From Pseudobdellovibrionaceae bacterium (lineage in GTDB: Bacteria > Bdellovibrionota > Bdellovibrionia > Bdellovibrionales > UBA1609), in NCBI GenBank assembly GCA_023898385.1, contig CP060220.1, positions 1,860,001 to 1,924,000 on the forward strand: DNA of 64,000 bases, in the 5' to 3' direction. Positions 1-8,849 of the stretch are shown piece by piece; position 1 is the stretch's first letter, and the number at the start of each line of letters is the position of its first letter. A program made the translations under genes and the position numbers. Below the pieces are notes generated by a model. The model worked only from the letters and a program-made list of their open reading frames with translations, had not been told where the DNA came from and did no database searches.

Positions 1-1871
1 CAATGGTGATCCCATTGCACCTCCAAATTTCGTGAAAGTGAATAATTCAAGCGATAACCCCATCGAGGCTCGATATTATTCGTATCTCCTGAAAAATACC
101 GCAAATAGTTGGCCTCCAACAGCATCCGAAAACTGTCAGACAAATAGGTCAGCTGTCGAATATCAACAGAAGCCCCTAACCCGACCCGTTCATTGAGATG
201 ATCGCTCCACTGTCCATTGAGATTTACAAAGCCCATTAAAATGCTCTTTCTAAAACAATCCAGATCATAGCGAAGGCCCATGCCAAAAAGTGAATTCAAG
301 GCTGTATTTCGTCGATCGGCTCCCAAAGTCTCTAATCCTGCTGAGAACTGCCATGAAACGGGAAAGCTAAAAGTATTCACGGGACTAGCCGAGATCAAAT
401 CGACCACGACAACTTTGTCTATGACCAGACGATCAAAAGCCTCTGCATAAGTGGCAGTCACACCCAGCGCATTCACCTGTGTTCCCGCCGAGTGCCCCAA
501 CGGATTGGACATTAAATCGTGGTAGGCCAAGTAAAGCCCTAGATAAGGCCTATTTCTTTTTCCGTTTGTTATCGCCCCCACCTCAAATCGAGCTGAATCA
601 TGGCCATGTGCCGGCGACGTGCTCACATCCTTGTTTTGTGGAGCCCAGACACTGGCCTGTCCCAGTCTGGATCTGGCGATTTTCAGGCTGTGCATTTTCT
701 CCTGCACCGGTCGAAGGGCCTCTTTACCAAATGGGGCGACTTTAGTTTCCCTCACAGCAAAATGACTGAGAGCAACTTCAAGCGAGCGAACCTTTTCGAT
801 CTTGCTCAGCCCCATTTCGTCCAATTGGGCCGGGAGGATTTGTCCCATTGACAAGTCTTTAGCCCACTTCGACTCTTTATGTGTGAGTTGATTGGCCTTT
901 TCGTTTAGAACTGTCGATAGAGATGGCCGATAGGAAATCTCAGAAATTATCCCCGCCTCAAGTGCCACCCGAGTGATGTCCCGGGGCGGGACCAACACAT
1001 GAAATCTATCTGTCAAATGAAGTGAAGGCCGCGCGGATTCTAATACAGCCAGAAGCAATAGCGCACAATTCTCGTCAAAAAAGTAGTAATTCAAATACGT
1101 CTGCTCCAACTCGAGCAGGTGTTTAACTAGAAAATCCACCTCAGACGGGTTTAAGTTTATGTGGTACTCCCAAACGTCTCGGCCCTCTAGGTTCGCATAG
1201 TCTTTTAATTTCTCATGAAAAGTTATCATTGAAAAAATGCCTGGGTGGCCCCCGGCCAATCCTTTCAAGGCGAAAATTACGCCTCCCCCTTCATTCACGC
1301 CAGAAGCGGCATAGCTTACACCATAATTGAGCAAATCACGGTCGTCATCATTTCCCTTGGAGTGAATTTTAAAAAATGTATGACCAAAACTAGATGCGGC
1401 ATTGTTGAGATATGCATCTGCAAAAATAAGTGTGATGGCCTCCGCATCCAACTTTTTTATCCAGGCCCGCCTCTGCTCACAAGGCTCCAAGGCAATGCCT
1501 CTCTCCACTAGATTTAGACGCCTTACCAGCCAGTCACGCCTAGCTAAAAAACGGCACTGAACCTTTTCTTTTTCATCCGTTTGCTGAGAATCAGTATACA
1601 TCCCTCGTATGGTGGCGACGAGCTCTTCCTGAGGTGAATATTTTCCGTTTGAAGATACAAAGTATCCAGGACCATCTATCATCGACCGATATCCACCTAA
1701 AAGAGTTTTGCGATAATACCCTAGCAATAGCCACTGACGGTCGAGAAAAACTTTTTCTTGATCAACTTCGGCGAGAACAGCCTGAAGTTGGGATAGATGC
1801 TCCGCTGAATGTGCAGCGACGGTGGGGCCTATTGTCAAAAATGAAAATAAAAAAGCGGTTTTCCAGTTCAT
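1..1871 (-). CDS. DUF4105 (Lnb N-terminal periplasmic domain) protein, 3' end outside window
   Basis: The reading frame is open from ATG at 1871 to the window edge, giving 623 codons without a stop. The first ~24 residues form a signal peptide (MNWK, then a hydrophobic core, then VAAHSAEH). Residues 155-170 carry the DUF4105 hallmark NNAASSFGHTFFKI and residues 261-270 the second conserved block NYYFFDENCA, with conserved His and Cys typical of this papain-like-fold family. From about residue 410 the sequence alternates short hydrophobic and polar stretches, consistent with a C-terminal outer-membrane beta-barrel as in other long DUF4105 proteins. The biochemical role of the family is not established. 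The start is supported by AAGGGGAG just upstream and by the signal peptide. The RBS and start lie inside a terminator-like hairpin (1855-1915), so expression may be conditional. Confidence 0.85.
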   Translation of the reverse strand, partial: MNWKTAFLFSFLTIGPTVAAHSAEHLSQLQAVLAEVDQEKVFLDRQWLLLGYYRKTLLGGYRSMIDGPGYFVSSNGKYSPQEELVATIRGMYTDSQQTDEKEKVQCRFLARRDWLVRRLNLVERGIALEPCEQRRAWIKKLDAEAITLIFADAYLNNAASSFGHTFFKIHSKGNDDDRDLLNYGVSYAASGVNEGGGVIFALKGLAGGHPGIFSMITFHEKLKDYANLEGRDVWEYHINLNPSEVDFLVKHLLELEQTYLNYYFFDENCALLLLAVLESARPSLHLTDRFHVLVPPRDITRVALEAGIISEISYRPSLSTVLNEKANQLTHKESKWAKDLSMGQILPAQLDEMGLSKIEKVRSLEVALSHFAVRETKVAPFGKEALRPVQEKMHSLKIARSRLGQASVWAPQNKDVSTSPAHGHDSARFEVGAITNGKRNRPYLGLYLAYHDLMSNPLGHSAGTQVNALGVTATYAEAFDRLVIDKVVVVDLISASPVNTFSFPVSWQFSAGLETLGADRRNTALNSLFGMGLRYDLDCFRKSILMGFVNLNGQWSDHLNERVGLGASVDIRQLTYLSDSFRMLLEANYLRYFSGDTNNIEPRWGYRLNYSLSRNLEVQWDHH

Positions 1872-1915
1872 CACTCCCCTTTACCAACGGCCAAGGGGAG
1901 TGGCAAGAAAACCGC
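1855..1915 (-). terminator. Terminator-like hairpin overlapping the RBS and start codon of the DUF4105 gene
   Basis: On the minus strand an outer 9-bp perfect stem (1907-1915 with 1855-1863) encloses an inner 10-bp perfect stem (1893-1902 with 1872-1881, 11-nt loop). It is followed at once by TTTTTTATTTT. It lies 17 bp after the stop codon at 1933, so it looks like the rho-independent terminator of the DUF3015 genes. The descending inner arm contains the AAGGGGAG ribosome binding site, the ATG at 1871 lies between the stems, and the T-run encodes part of the DUF4105 signal peptide. The structure is seen in sequence; attenuation or RBS masking is inferred. Confidence 0.7.
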
Positions 1916-1932
1916 GAAGGATAAATAAGAGC

Positions 1933-2415
1933 TTACAATTTAGATACGCAAGCCTGTTGCAATACTGCAGAAGATTCTAAAACTCGGCCAAGATTCTCAA
2001 TCATTTCCACCGTGGTTGTGTTTGGAGAGGGCAAAATCTCGCCAAAATGAGCTTGAGTAGTTGTTGCGAATACTTTAACCCCTTCAGCGTTGCAGCCGTG
2101 TAGTGCTGCCAACACATTTAGTTTTTCGCCTTCGCCTTTAGCCATTTCCTCAGTGAGCTGCTCGTGATTCACTTCAGCAAAGTACTGAATCTCTTTGTCA
2201 TTCATTACAAAGCCCTGGGCTTTGCAATTAGAAGTATTCAATGTGATTGCAAAAGGTTGACTGTAAAAGTTAGATGTTGCTGCCGAAGACTGCGACACGA
2301 AAGTGTTGTCTTGAAACAACATACTTCCTAGACCACAGCCAGCCACGCCATAAGCCATAGCTACCTGGGAGGCGCCTAAAACAGCAAATATTGATAATGC
2401 TGATAAAATTCTCAT
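1933..2415 (-). CDS. DUF3015 family secreted protein (second of tandem pair)
   Basis: 160 residues with a clear Sec signal peptide (MRILSALSIFAVLGASQVAMA) followed at the mature N-terminus by GVAGCGLGSMLFQDN, the usual opening of DUF3015 proteins. Cysteines near the N-terminus, mid-protein (NCKAQGF, HGCNAEG) and C-terminus suggest disulfides in a periplasmic or exported protein. The block VMNDKEIQYFAE is shared with the upstream neighbour at 2458-2934, so the two are paralogs from a tandem duplication. ATG at 2415 has AAGGAAAA upstream. It lies 42 bp after the neighbour, probably one transcript, ending in the hairpin at 1855-1915. Function of DUF3015 is unknown. Confidence 0.85.
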   Translation of the reverse strand: MRILSALSIFAVLGASQVAMAYGVAGCGLGSMLFQDNTFVSQSSAATSNFYSQPFAITLNTSNCKAQGFVMNDKEIQYFAEVNHEQLTEEMAKGEGEKLNVLAALHGCNAEGVKVFATTTQAHFGEILPSPNTTTVEMIENLGRVLESSAVLQQACVSKL

Positions 2416-2457
2416 CGTATTTTCCTTTCAATCATCAAATAGTTGAGATGCTAGAGT

Positions 2458-2934
2458 TTAGATCTGCTGACAAAGCCCACTGTCTGAGACTTTGGCCGAA
2501 ATATTTTTAATTAGCTCTTGAGAACTTGTATCGTACGAAGGTGCAATTTCTGCGTAGGAATTTTGAAGAGTGCGAGCAAATTCATCCTGCTGCTTTGCTT
2601 GACAGCCATACAGTGAAGCCAATGCGGCCAATTTTTCGCCACGTCCTTCAGCCATTTGCTGTGTCAGCTCTTCATGGTTGGCTTCCGCGAAGTATTGAAT
2701 CTCTTTGTCGTTCATGACAAAGCCATCCACTTTGCAATTAGAAGTGCCCGTGGTCATACTAAATGTAATCCCACCCACTAAATAGTTAATTACGAAAACT
2801 CCCAATTGGCCCAACTTTGAGTTTTGCGTAACAATCATACTTCCCACACCGCAACCGGCGTCCCCGTAAGAAGCAAAAGCGCTCGGCGCAGTTAAACTCA
2901 GTGCCAAGCCCAATGCTAAATGACGTAACTTCAT
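2458..2934 (-). CDS. DUF3015 family secreted protein (first of tandem pair)
   Basis: 158 residues with signal peptide MKLRHLALGLALSLTAPSAFA, then SYGDAGCGVGSMIV, matching the DUF3015 N-terminal signature. It shares NCKVDGFVMNDKEIQYFAE and the central GRGEKLAALASLYGC region with the gene at 1933-2415. It has an extra hydrophobic stretch (GVFVINYLVGGITFSM) just after the signature. The start at 2934 is supported by AAGGAG seven bases upstream. A possible promoter lies at 2975-3004. Both products are predicted to be periplasmic or secreted; DUF3015 members are frequent in Bdellovibrio-like genomes, but no role is known. Confidence 0.85.
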   Translation of the reverse strand: MKLRHLALGLALSLTAPSAFASYGDAGCGVGSMIVTQNSKLGQLGVFVINYLVGGITFSMTTGTSNCKVDGFVMNDKEIQYFAEANHEELTQQMAEGRGEKLAALASLYGCQAKQQDEFARTLQNSYAEIAPSYDTSSQELIKNISAKVSDSGLCQQI

Positions 2935-2974
2935 AATGACTCCTTGGTAATAGAGTTATGTCTATAAGTTTTAA

Positions 2975-3004
2975 ATTAGACCACTGAGTCCGCGACCTAC
3001 GCAA
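2975..3004 (-). promoter_or_regulatory. Candidate sigma70-type promoter for the DUF3015 pair
   Basis: Minus-strand hexamers TTGCGT (2999-3004) and TCTAAT (2975-2980) are separated by 18 bp, which would give a leader of about 35 nt before the ATG at 2934. This is a consensus match by eye only; the -35 is weak. Confidence 0.3.
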
Positions 3005-3353
3005 CTATCAAATCAGAATCAGTGCATGGCTCCGTCATATTTTTTCGGCATAGTCTATAGCCGTTTTTTTTTGTTTTGACACGGCCAAAAAAAACAACAC
3101 CTCAATGATCTGCTTAAATAGCGAGCAATAACTATTCTGTTAACCCGTGATCAATACTCGACAGGCAAAACCTTTCCTTGCTTAGACTCGATCCAAAAGC
3201 CCATCAAAAGTCCGGGGCGTTAAAAAACCATGCTGGCCTTAACAATCAAATCCCAACCCAGCCTAGTTTTTGCCTCTATTTGAAGGCCACCAATATAAAA
3301 TTGAAGGTGGCAGCAAAACCGCCATCAACCTAATGCTTAAGAATTGATCAACC
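3005..3353. other. Intergenic region upstream of the glycosyltransferase gene
   Basis: No gene is recognised here. It contains a short GC stem (CGGC/GCCG near 3045-3065) followed by a nine-T run on the plus strand, but no plus-strand gene precedes it, so a terminator role is doubtful. The rest shows no repeat or RNA gene. Confidence 0.4.
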
Positions 3354-4577
3354 ATGAAACTAAAGAAAATTTTGTTTTTTTGTGAAGGCGTCACTGTAGC
3401 CCACCTTGTACGGCCATTGATGCTGGCCGAGACACTCGATGAACATTGGCAAGTCCATGTGGCCCACTCCAATGACTTTCCATTTATTCGCCGACAATTC
3501 CAGCGCAAGATCCAATATCATAAGGTGTATGGCCTTTCGGGCAAAAAATTTAATGATGCCCTTCACTTGGGTTATCTCCCCTACAACTATGCTGAACTGA
3601 AAAGCTATGTGGAAGCTGATAAAAACCTCATCGAGCAAGTGAATCCAGATATCATTGTATCCGATTTTCGCCTCAGTGTGACAACAGCCGCCCACAAATC
3701 CCCCATTCCCGTTTTAAACTTGATCAATGCCCACTGGGACCCACATGCGGAGGCGGTCTTTCCCGTACCCAATGTGCCGGCCAGTCGAATTCTTGGGCCT
3801 AAAATAGCCCAGTTTGTTATGAGTCGCTGGGGACCGGCGATTTTTCGACAACAGCTCAAGGGGATCAATCGACTTCGGCAAGAGCTCAGTCTCCCTACGT
3901 TTTCATCATTGCACGAGTGGTACAGCGATGGAACTCATGTGATATTTCCCGATTTACCTGAATTGTTTCCCATTAAAAATCTTGCCGAAAACAAACATTT
4001 TTTAGGGCTACTGAGCTGGGACCCCGATCTCCCCTTGCCACCCCTCGATCCCCATAAAACGACCATTTACTTTGGCATGGGCTCTTCAGGAAACGACAAA
4101 GTGATCAAGCCTCTCATTGAGATTCTCTCGGAAGTGAAGGCGCAAGTGATTTTTTCCACAGCCGGAAAAACCGACCAACAGCATGGCCTTCCCCCCAATT
4201 TTCTAACAAAAGATTACGTCTCCGGGCTAAAAGCTTGTGCGGCTGCAGATCTGGTGATTTGCAACGGAGGCTCTGGCACAGTGAGCCAATGCATTGAAGC
4301 TGGAACGCCGCTTGTTGGCTTTGCCAATAATTTTGATCAGTTTTTAAGCATGTATTTTTCGAAAAAAACCGGCCTTAGTCATTTGATGCGCACAGAGAGG
4401 GTCGACAAAGCCAAATGGCGAGACACCATCGTCACTTTGCTTGAATCCACGAGCTCAGACATCTCTTCAAAAAAATGGCGGGAGCGGGCCCAAAACCTCC
4501 GCTACGAAAACGAGTTTCCGTTACTTGTTAACTCCCTTGTTGATTCTAGACCCGCTGTTGCATTGCCACTTGCTTAA
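3354..4577 (+). CDS. Glycosyltransferase, GT1/UGT-like (GT-B fold)
   Basis: 407 residues with two halves typical of GT-B enzymes. The N-terminal half binds acceptor (opening KKILFFCEGVTVAHLVRPLM). The C-terminal half carries the donor-binding signature ICNGGSGTVSQCIEAGTPLV (about 305-325), close to the plant/macrolide GT1 motif in which a glycine pair and the following Glu/Asp contact the nucleotide sugar. IYFGMGSSG (about 240) is the start of the second Rossmann domain. There is no signal peptide, so it should act at the cytosolic face, transferring sugar to a lipid or small molecule. The acceptor cannot be predicted. The start lacks a strong Shine-Dalgarno sequence. It is followed 32 bp later by a DNA-binding protein gene. 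Confidence 0.8.
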   Translation: MKLKKILFFCEGVTVAHLVRPLMLAETLDEHWQVHVAHSNDFPFIRRQFQRKIQYHKVYGLSGKKFNDALHLGYLPYNYAELKSYVEADKNLIEQVNPDIIVSDFRLSVTTAAHKSPIPVLNLINAHWDPHAEAVFPVPNVPASRILGPKIAQFVMSRWGPAIFRQQLKGINRLRQELSLPTFSSLHEWYSDGTHVIFPDLPELFPIKNLAENKHFLGLLSWDPDLPLPPLDPHKTTIYFGMGSSGNDKVIKPLIEILSEVKAQVIFSTAGKTDQQHGLPPNFLTKDYVSGLKACAAADLVICNGGSGTVSQCIEAGTPLVGFANNFDQFLSMYFSKKTGLSHLMRTERVDKAKWRDTIVTLLESTSSDISSKKWRERAQNLRYENEFPLLVNSLVDSRPAVALPLA

Positions 4578-4609
4578 TCTAGGCGATCCAGGAGATTGTA
4601 TTCTCTGCT

Positions 4610-5650
4610 ATGTTGGAGCCATCAATCCACCCGCAACTGGGACCCACGTCGAATCGATTTGAGCTTTTGGCTTTTCACATGTGGCAAAGCCTCACGCAGA
4701 ACCTCTCGCCTCAAGATGTGGCCTTGCTCCTTGATACATCACCTGATCGAATAAGAAGCTGGAATGACGGGAGAGGTACAATACGCGCCTCGGCCTGGCT
4801 TTTGTTGGCCGCTAAAAAAGGCATGCGTGTTTCTGATTTTTTGTGGACGATCACTGCTCCGCTGAGAGAAACTCATGACGAACCTGTAGCGACAGAAACA
4901 ATCCTCAAGAAAACCGTCATTGCTCCTGCTCTTCGATTTCTGCGTGGAAAAAGAACCTTAGTAGAGGTCAAAGATCTTCTTCACCTTGAAAATTCTGTGT
5001 CCTTCCACCATTGGGAGAAAGGCAAACGAGATATTCCTTTGTCGTTTTTTCTTAAAACCATTTATTTATTCTCTCAAAGACTTCACCTGGTTGTAGAACT
5101 TACGGCACCAAACATTGACTTAGAAAAATTCGAAATGTCTCCCTTTCCTGCAGATTTTTCTCGCCGCTTTTTCTCTAAACCTTGGATCCCCAGTCTTTAC
5201 CTGCTCATCCAAACTGAAGTCTTTGAATCATGGGATCGCCAACAAGAGTCTCGGTGTTGCCGTTTTTTGAACATCAATAACGAACAGCTTCACTCAGCAA
5301 TGCAAACCCTATTTGACCTCAAGCTTGTGCGAGTAAGGCAAGGGCGTTATGAGATTCGAAAAGGAGCCTTTTATGCGTCTAAAAATCTCCCTGAGGAACT
5401 CTTGACCAATTTGCACCTCTACTGGCTGACCCAGGCACCGCAATTTTACTCGCAAAATAAGCGTGGATTGCATAAAGTTGAACAAGCCACCATGTCGCAT
5501 GAATCATTTAAAAAAATATTGGGATGGGTTGAAGAACTTCGCGGTAAAATCAAAGAAGAACTTAAAACGACCACTCCAGAGACAATGGTGCATTTTAGTT
5601 GGCAAGTTTGTGACCTTTTGAACTCAGAACCAGAAACAAGGAATGATTAA
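4610..5650 (+). CDS. Probable DNA-binding regulator, TIGR02147/DUF4423-like
   Basis: 346 residues, no signal peptide. Residues ~28-70 (LSPQDVALLLDTSPDRIRSW) and ~108-160 look like two helix-turn-helix domains of the lambda-repressor type. Residues ~205-250 (LNINNEQLHSAMQTLFDLKL, then VRVRQGRYEI) resemble the winged-helix part of TIGR02147/DUF4423 proteins, a family common in Bdellovibrio and Fibrobacter. It is probably a transcription regulator; the target is unknown, but its end overlaps the region just upstream of the protease gene, suggesting local control or coupling. The start at 4610 has only a distant GGAG; an internal ATG at 4682 is an alternative. Family assignment is by motif resemblance only. 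Confidence 0.55.
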   Translation: MLEPSIHPQLGPTSNRFELLAFHMWQSLTQNLSPQDVALLLDTSPDRIRSWNDGRGTIRASAWLLLAAKKGMRVSDFLWTITAPLRETHDEPVATETILKKTVIAPALRFLRGKRTLVEVKDLLHLENSVSFHHWEKGKRDIPLSFFLKTIYLFSQRLHLVVELTAPNIDLEKFEMSPFPADFSRRFFSKPWIPSLYLLIQTEVFESWDRQQESRCCRFLNINNEQLHSAMQTLFDLKLVRVRQGRYEIRKGAFYASKNLPEELLTNLHLYWLTQAPQFYSQNKRGLHKVEQATMSHESFKKILGWVEELRGKIKEELKTTTPETMVHFSWQVCDLLNSEPETRND

Positions 5651-5651
5651 G

Positions 5652-6539
5652 ATGAAAGCATGGATTAGCCTTTTAATTTTTCTGGCCATTCCCGCCGCAG
5701 CCACTGAAATCCATTTTGAACATACGATGAACTTTGCTGAAGGCAGCCTCTGGGGCACAGAGGGCGAGATGGCACAGGATCTGGCAGACCCGAAAGAGTG
5801 GCCGGCCCTCTTTAAGTCTAAGTGGTCGGGCCAACATCGCTATGTCAATGTCAATGAGTGGCCTGCCGCCAAGTATCGCTTCATCAATGACGAGATTTTT
5901 GTATTTGATTCTGTCACCATTTGCTATGACGCCCAGCTGTCGCCCCTGACCGAAGATTTCTATCTGGCTCAGACCAATTTTATTAAAGAACTTTTCGGGC
6001 CACTCGCCACTCAAGGGCCACAAATTCATTGGCGCCGAGTGAACCTTTCCATTGATCAGCCCGCAAAGGGTTGCCAGCTGGTCGTTGTTCAAGGCCGTTG
6101 GCAGGATTACCCCTATTCTTTTTTAAAACCAGGACTTACTCCCTCCGAAAAAACCAGTTGGGAAGGTCAAATTTTTGGGTTATACATCAGGCACTCGAGG
6201 GATTGGGTTCCGGTCGTTGTGATTCACCCTGACGTTCAACTGAGCTTTTCACAAACACAAAGTCATTATGTGCTTCCGGGCCCAGGATCCATAATGGTTG
6301 ATGGTAGAACCCTGTTACTGCATGAACTTGGCCACTATTTAGGCTTTGATCATTCTGGAAGAAAAAGTGGCGGAGCCAACCGAAGTGAACTGACGGCCAT
6401 GGGTCTTCGGTATGAACTGCGAGATCATCGGTCGAACTATTTGCGTTTTGTGGAGGCGAAAAACTTATGGCAGACTTGGGACTCTGTTCAGTTAAACTTG
6501 TATCGCCAAATTTGGTGGGAGCAGCTGGGCGCAAAGTAA
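5652..6539 (+). CDS. Secreted zinc metalloprotease, metzincin-like
   Basis: 295 residues starting with signal peptide MKAWISLLIFLAIPAAATE. It carries the complete metzincin zinc motif HELGHYLGFDH at residues 224-234 (three His ligands, catalytic Glu225, the conserved Gly) and a candidate Met-turn methionine at 250 (LTAMG). This fits a matrixin-like endopeptidase exported to the periplasm or outside the cell. The longer frame from 5643 is possible, but AAGGA at 5638-5642 is nine bases before the ATG at 5652, which therefore is preferred. The start region overlaps or abuts the stop of the upstream regulator gene, implying translational coupling. The two following genes overlap in series. The substrate is unknown; for a predator, prey proteins are a possibility, but this is inference. 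Confidence 0.75.
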   Translation: MKAWISLLIFLAIPAAATEIHFEHTMNFAEGSLWGTEGEMAQDLADPKEWPALFKSKWSGQHRYVNVNEWPAAKYRFINDEIFVFDSVTICYDAQLSPLTEDFYLAQTNFIKELFGPLATQGPQIHWRRVNLSIDQPAKGCQLVVVQGRWQDYPYSFLKPGLTPSEKTSWEGQIFGLYIRHSRDWVPVVVIHPDVQLSFSQTQSHYVLPGPGSIMVDGRTLLLHELGHYLGFDHSGRKSGGANRSELTAMGLRYELRDHRSNYLRFVEAKNLWQTWDSVQLNLYRQIWWEQLGAK

Positions 6540-6994
6540 TCATCTTTATTGTTTTCAGCCTGTTCGCCTCTATTAGCCATGCGAGTCTCCCTCAACTGTG
6601 CCTTCTTCCCGGAGACACCCTAGATCTTCCAATCATTGAGTTTCCGCTGTATCAACCGCCGGGAAGTGTTCCTGAGCAGCTCACATCGCCAAATTTTGTG
6701 TGCGCAAGGGATTGTTTGTCTGAAACACAAGCCGACTACTCTTTGCCTCTTAATCTCGAAACTCGAATTGGTGTTTCGTTTTTTCCTGCCACTACCAGTT
6801 TTAGTTTTGAAACAGTTGTAAATGAATTTTTAGATGATCAGTACTTTTCCATTGTCACGATTCGAGCCATTGCCCCCACCCATTCTCCCATAAAGATCTA
6901 TACCAGCATAAATATTAGAAACTTCTATATTTTGCATGATGCGCAAATGATCGAAGTCCGAACGGTGGAAAGGCTAGATGAATGTTACAAATAG
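6515..6994 (+). CDS. Unrecognised secreted protein
   Basis: About 159 residues when read from GTG at 6515, which gives a compact signal peptide (GAAGRKVIIFIVFSLFASISHA). An ATG at 6467 in the same frame would add 16 residues before the signal. The mature part starts SLPQLCLLPGDTLDLP and has four cysteines (LCLLPG, NFVCARDCLSE, DECYK), so it may be disulfide-bonded in the periplasm. I recognise no family. It overlaps the protease gene at its start and the next gene at its end by 13 bp, so all three are likely made from one transcript with coupled translation. Confidence 0.55.
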   Translation: MGAAGRKVIIFIVFSLFASISHASLPQLCLLPGDTLDLPIIEFPLYQPPGSVPEQLTSPNFVCARDCLSETQADYSLPLNLETRIGVSFFPATTSFSFETVVNEFLDDQYFSIVTIRAIAPTHSPIKIYTSINIRNFYILHDAQMIEVRTVERLDECYK

Positions 6995-8709
6995 TGTTCT
7001 TTGTTTCCCTGTTGGTAATCACTGCTGGAGTGCAGGCTGAAAACCTAACTTTTTGGGACCGGCTGGCTGGTCACTGGCAAGGACAAGGGGTCAATGAACA
7101 GCGGTCCGTTATCGGAGCCAATATTAAAAAGACCATGAGCTCAGAAATGCTCATTACCACTAATCCCTCGGGAAGGGGCCTCAGCCAAATCGACGTGGAT
7201 GGCATTCACACTTATAAAACTCCGGCAATGATTGCGGACTTTTGCAACCCGTGGTCTGACGTGGAGCCTCCATTTCTTGGAAAAGAAACTTTTTTTGGCA
7301 AAAAAAATGAATTATTCAAAGACCTCCCCCCCCCTGAGGGAGAAAGTGTAGTCGTCTCTATTCAAGGAGCCAACCAAATGCTGATTCGCAGGCCCAGTGG
7401 ACAAGAAACAGTGTACACACTGTCGGACGGGGCCAAGAAACTCGTCATTGAAAATCGATATCGTTCTGCTGATGGTGGCCTTGAAATTTTTGGCACTTAC
7501 GAATTTTTCCGCACCGAGAACACCCAACGTCGCCCCCTTTGCCCTCAACACCATAAAAATGCCGAAGTGATTTCAACCTGGTCCATTCATTCGGATGCAC
7601 TCGATCAAACGTTTTTTAAATGGGATCAAAAAACAGTGATTGCATACCCAAAACTAAAAACCGTGGGCTACGGAAGCATTAACAAAGGATTTGTGTTTCA
7701 AGAAGTCTTAACGGGTGAGGTCCTGTTTGATGTTGATCTGTCAAACGAGGTCATAGTCTGTGACCCCGTTTTTATCCCTGTAAAAAACAAAATCCAACTT
7801 GTGACATGCACAAATACAGAAATTCTCTTGGTTTCTATGGCTGATTCCGTATCAGTGAAGCGCATTCCATTTTCTGTTAATACTTCTTCGGCCCCGTTTA
7901 AGAGTTTTTTAAAAATACATCCCCAGGGCTTTTTATTGTTTAGTAATGTCAACGATAGTGAAAGCCGGGTCGCAGCTTGGTCCTTTGATGATCCCAACCC
8001 CCAATGGGTTTTTGAACTGAAACACTCAAAAATGATACATGGTGATGCGTTAATTTTTCCGCACCAAGGTCAACCGCTTTTGGTTTTCAAACACGGCGCC
8101 CCCATCGATTTTAGAAAAAGCTATGCCGTAAAATACATGACCCTGAATCTCACAACGGGACAACAAATATCCCAGTGGCAGCATGATCTTGGGGGGGCCC
8201 TCATAGATCTCCAGGCATTCCCCAGCTCAAAAGACAATGCCATGCGCCTATTTGTACCCTATGCCGCTGGACTCTTTTTGTTTATGGACCCCATCTCCTG
8301 GGAAGAAGACCGAAGTTGGGATCGAATCCGAAGCGATGCCCCGCCTCATCTCATTGCATGGCAAGGCCAGACATTTCAACTTTTGGTTCGCCCCAATGAC
8401 CTTTCGCTCTATGATGTTCAACAACGCAAAGTCACACACCAAATTCAGTTTAACGAATCGATTCTTGTTGAGCCCTACTCCCCGCCGCGGACATTTGCCC
8501 TAGGGCGGTCGCTATGCGTGGAAATATTGAAAACCAAAATCGGCCCCCGATGGATTGTAGACATGGAGACCGGCCCTTTGGCGGAATTAGATCTCAACTA
8601 TTTTAACGAGGGCCTCCGCCACGTCTTTCGCCACCAAGGGAAAACCTATGCCGTCACCCGCGACGTGCGAGCCAGTGAGTTTAAAGTGTTTCAACTACGA
8701 CTCCCCTAG
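6982..8709 (+). CDS. Unrecognised secreted protein, possible beta-propeller
   Basis: 575 residues with signal peptide MLQIVFFVSLLVITAGVQA. The first mature segment contains FWDRLAGHWQGQG (about 25-37), reminiscent of small lipocalin-like domains, with cysteines near 90 and 180. From about residue 215 onward there are repeated hydrophobic beta-strand pairs separated by short turns (for example VLFDVDLSNEVIVCDPVF and YAAGLFLFMDPISW), as in beta-propeller proteins. I cannot name a family. The start codon lies inside the end of the preceding gene, so it belongs to the 5652-8709 secreted-protein operon with the metalloprotease. A role as a binding or inhibitor partner of the protease is possible but unproven. 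Confidence 0.6.
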   Translation: MLQIVFFVSLLVITAGVQAENLTFWDRLAGHWQGQGVNEQRSVIGANIKKTMSSEMLITTNPSGRGLSQIDVDGIHTYKTPAMIADFCNPWSDVEPPFLGKETFFGKKNELFKDLPPPEGESVVVSIQGANQMLIRRPSGQETVYTLSDGAKKLVIENRYRSADGGLEIFGTYEFFRTENTQRRPLCPQHHKNAEVISTWSIHSDALDQTFFKWDQKTVIAYPKLKTVGYGSINKGFVFQEVLTGEVLFDVDLSNEVIVCDPVFIPVKNKIQLVTCTNTEILLVSMADSVSVKRIPFSVNTSSAPFKSFLKIHPQGFLLFSNVNDSESRVAAWSFDDPNPQWVFELKHSKMIHGDALIFPHQGQPLLVFKHGAPIDFRKSYAVKYMTLNLTTGQQISQWQHDLGGALIDLQAFPSSKDNAMRLFVPYAAGLFLFMDPISWEEDRSWDRIRSDAPPHLIAWQGQTFQLLVRPNDLSLYDVQQRKVTHQIQFNESILVEPYSPPRTFALGRSLCVEILKTKIGPRWIVDMETGPLAELDLNYFNEGLRHVFRHQGKTYAVTRDVRASEFKVFQLRLP

Positions 8710-8849
8710 TGATGCGCCGCAAAATAGTCCTCATTCGATACCAACATTTGAAAATGGTTAGGGAAAATATTCACGGTTTTTTCGCAGGCATTGTGACGAC
8801 CATCCTCATATTATATGGTCCTCCGTACATCTAAATAGGGGGAAATCCA

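Noticed and set aside
3043..3080. Short GC stem plus T-run resembling a terminator
   Set aside because: The stem is only four base pairs and no plus-strand gene ends before it.
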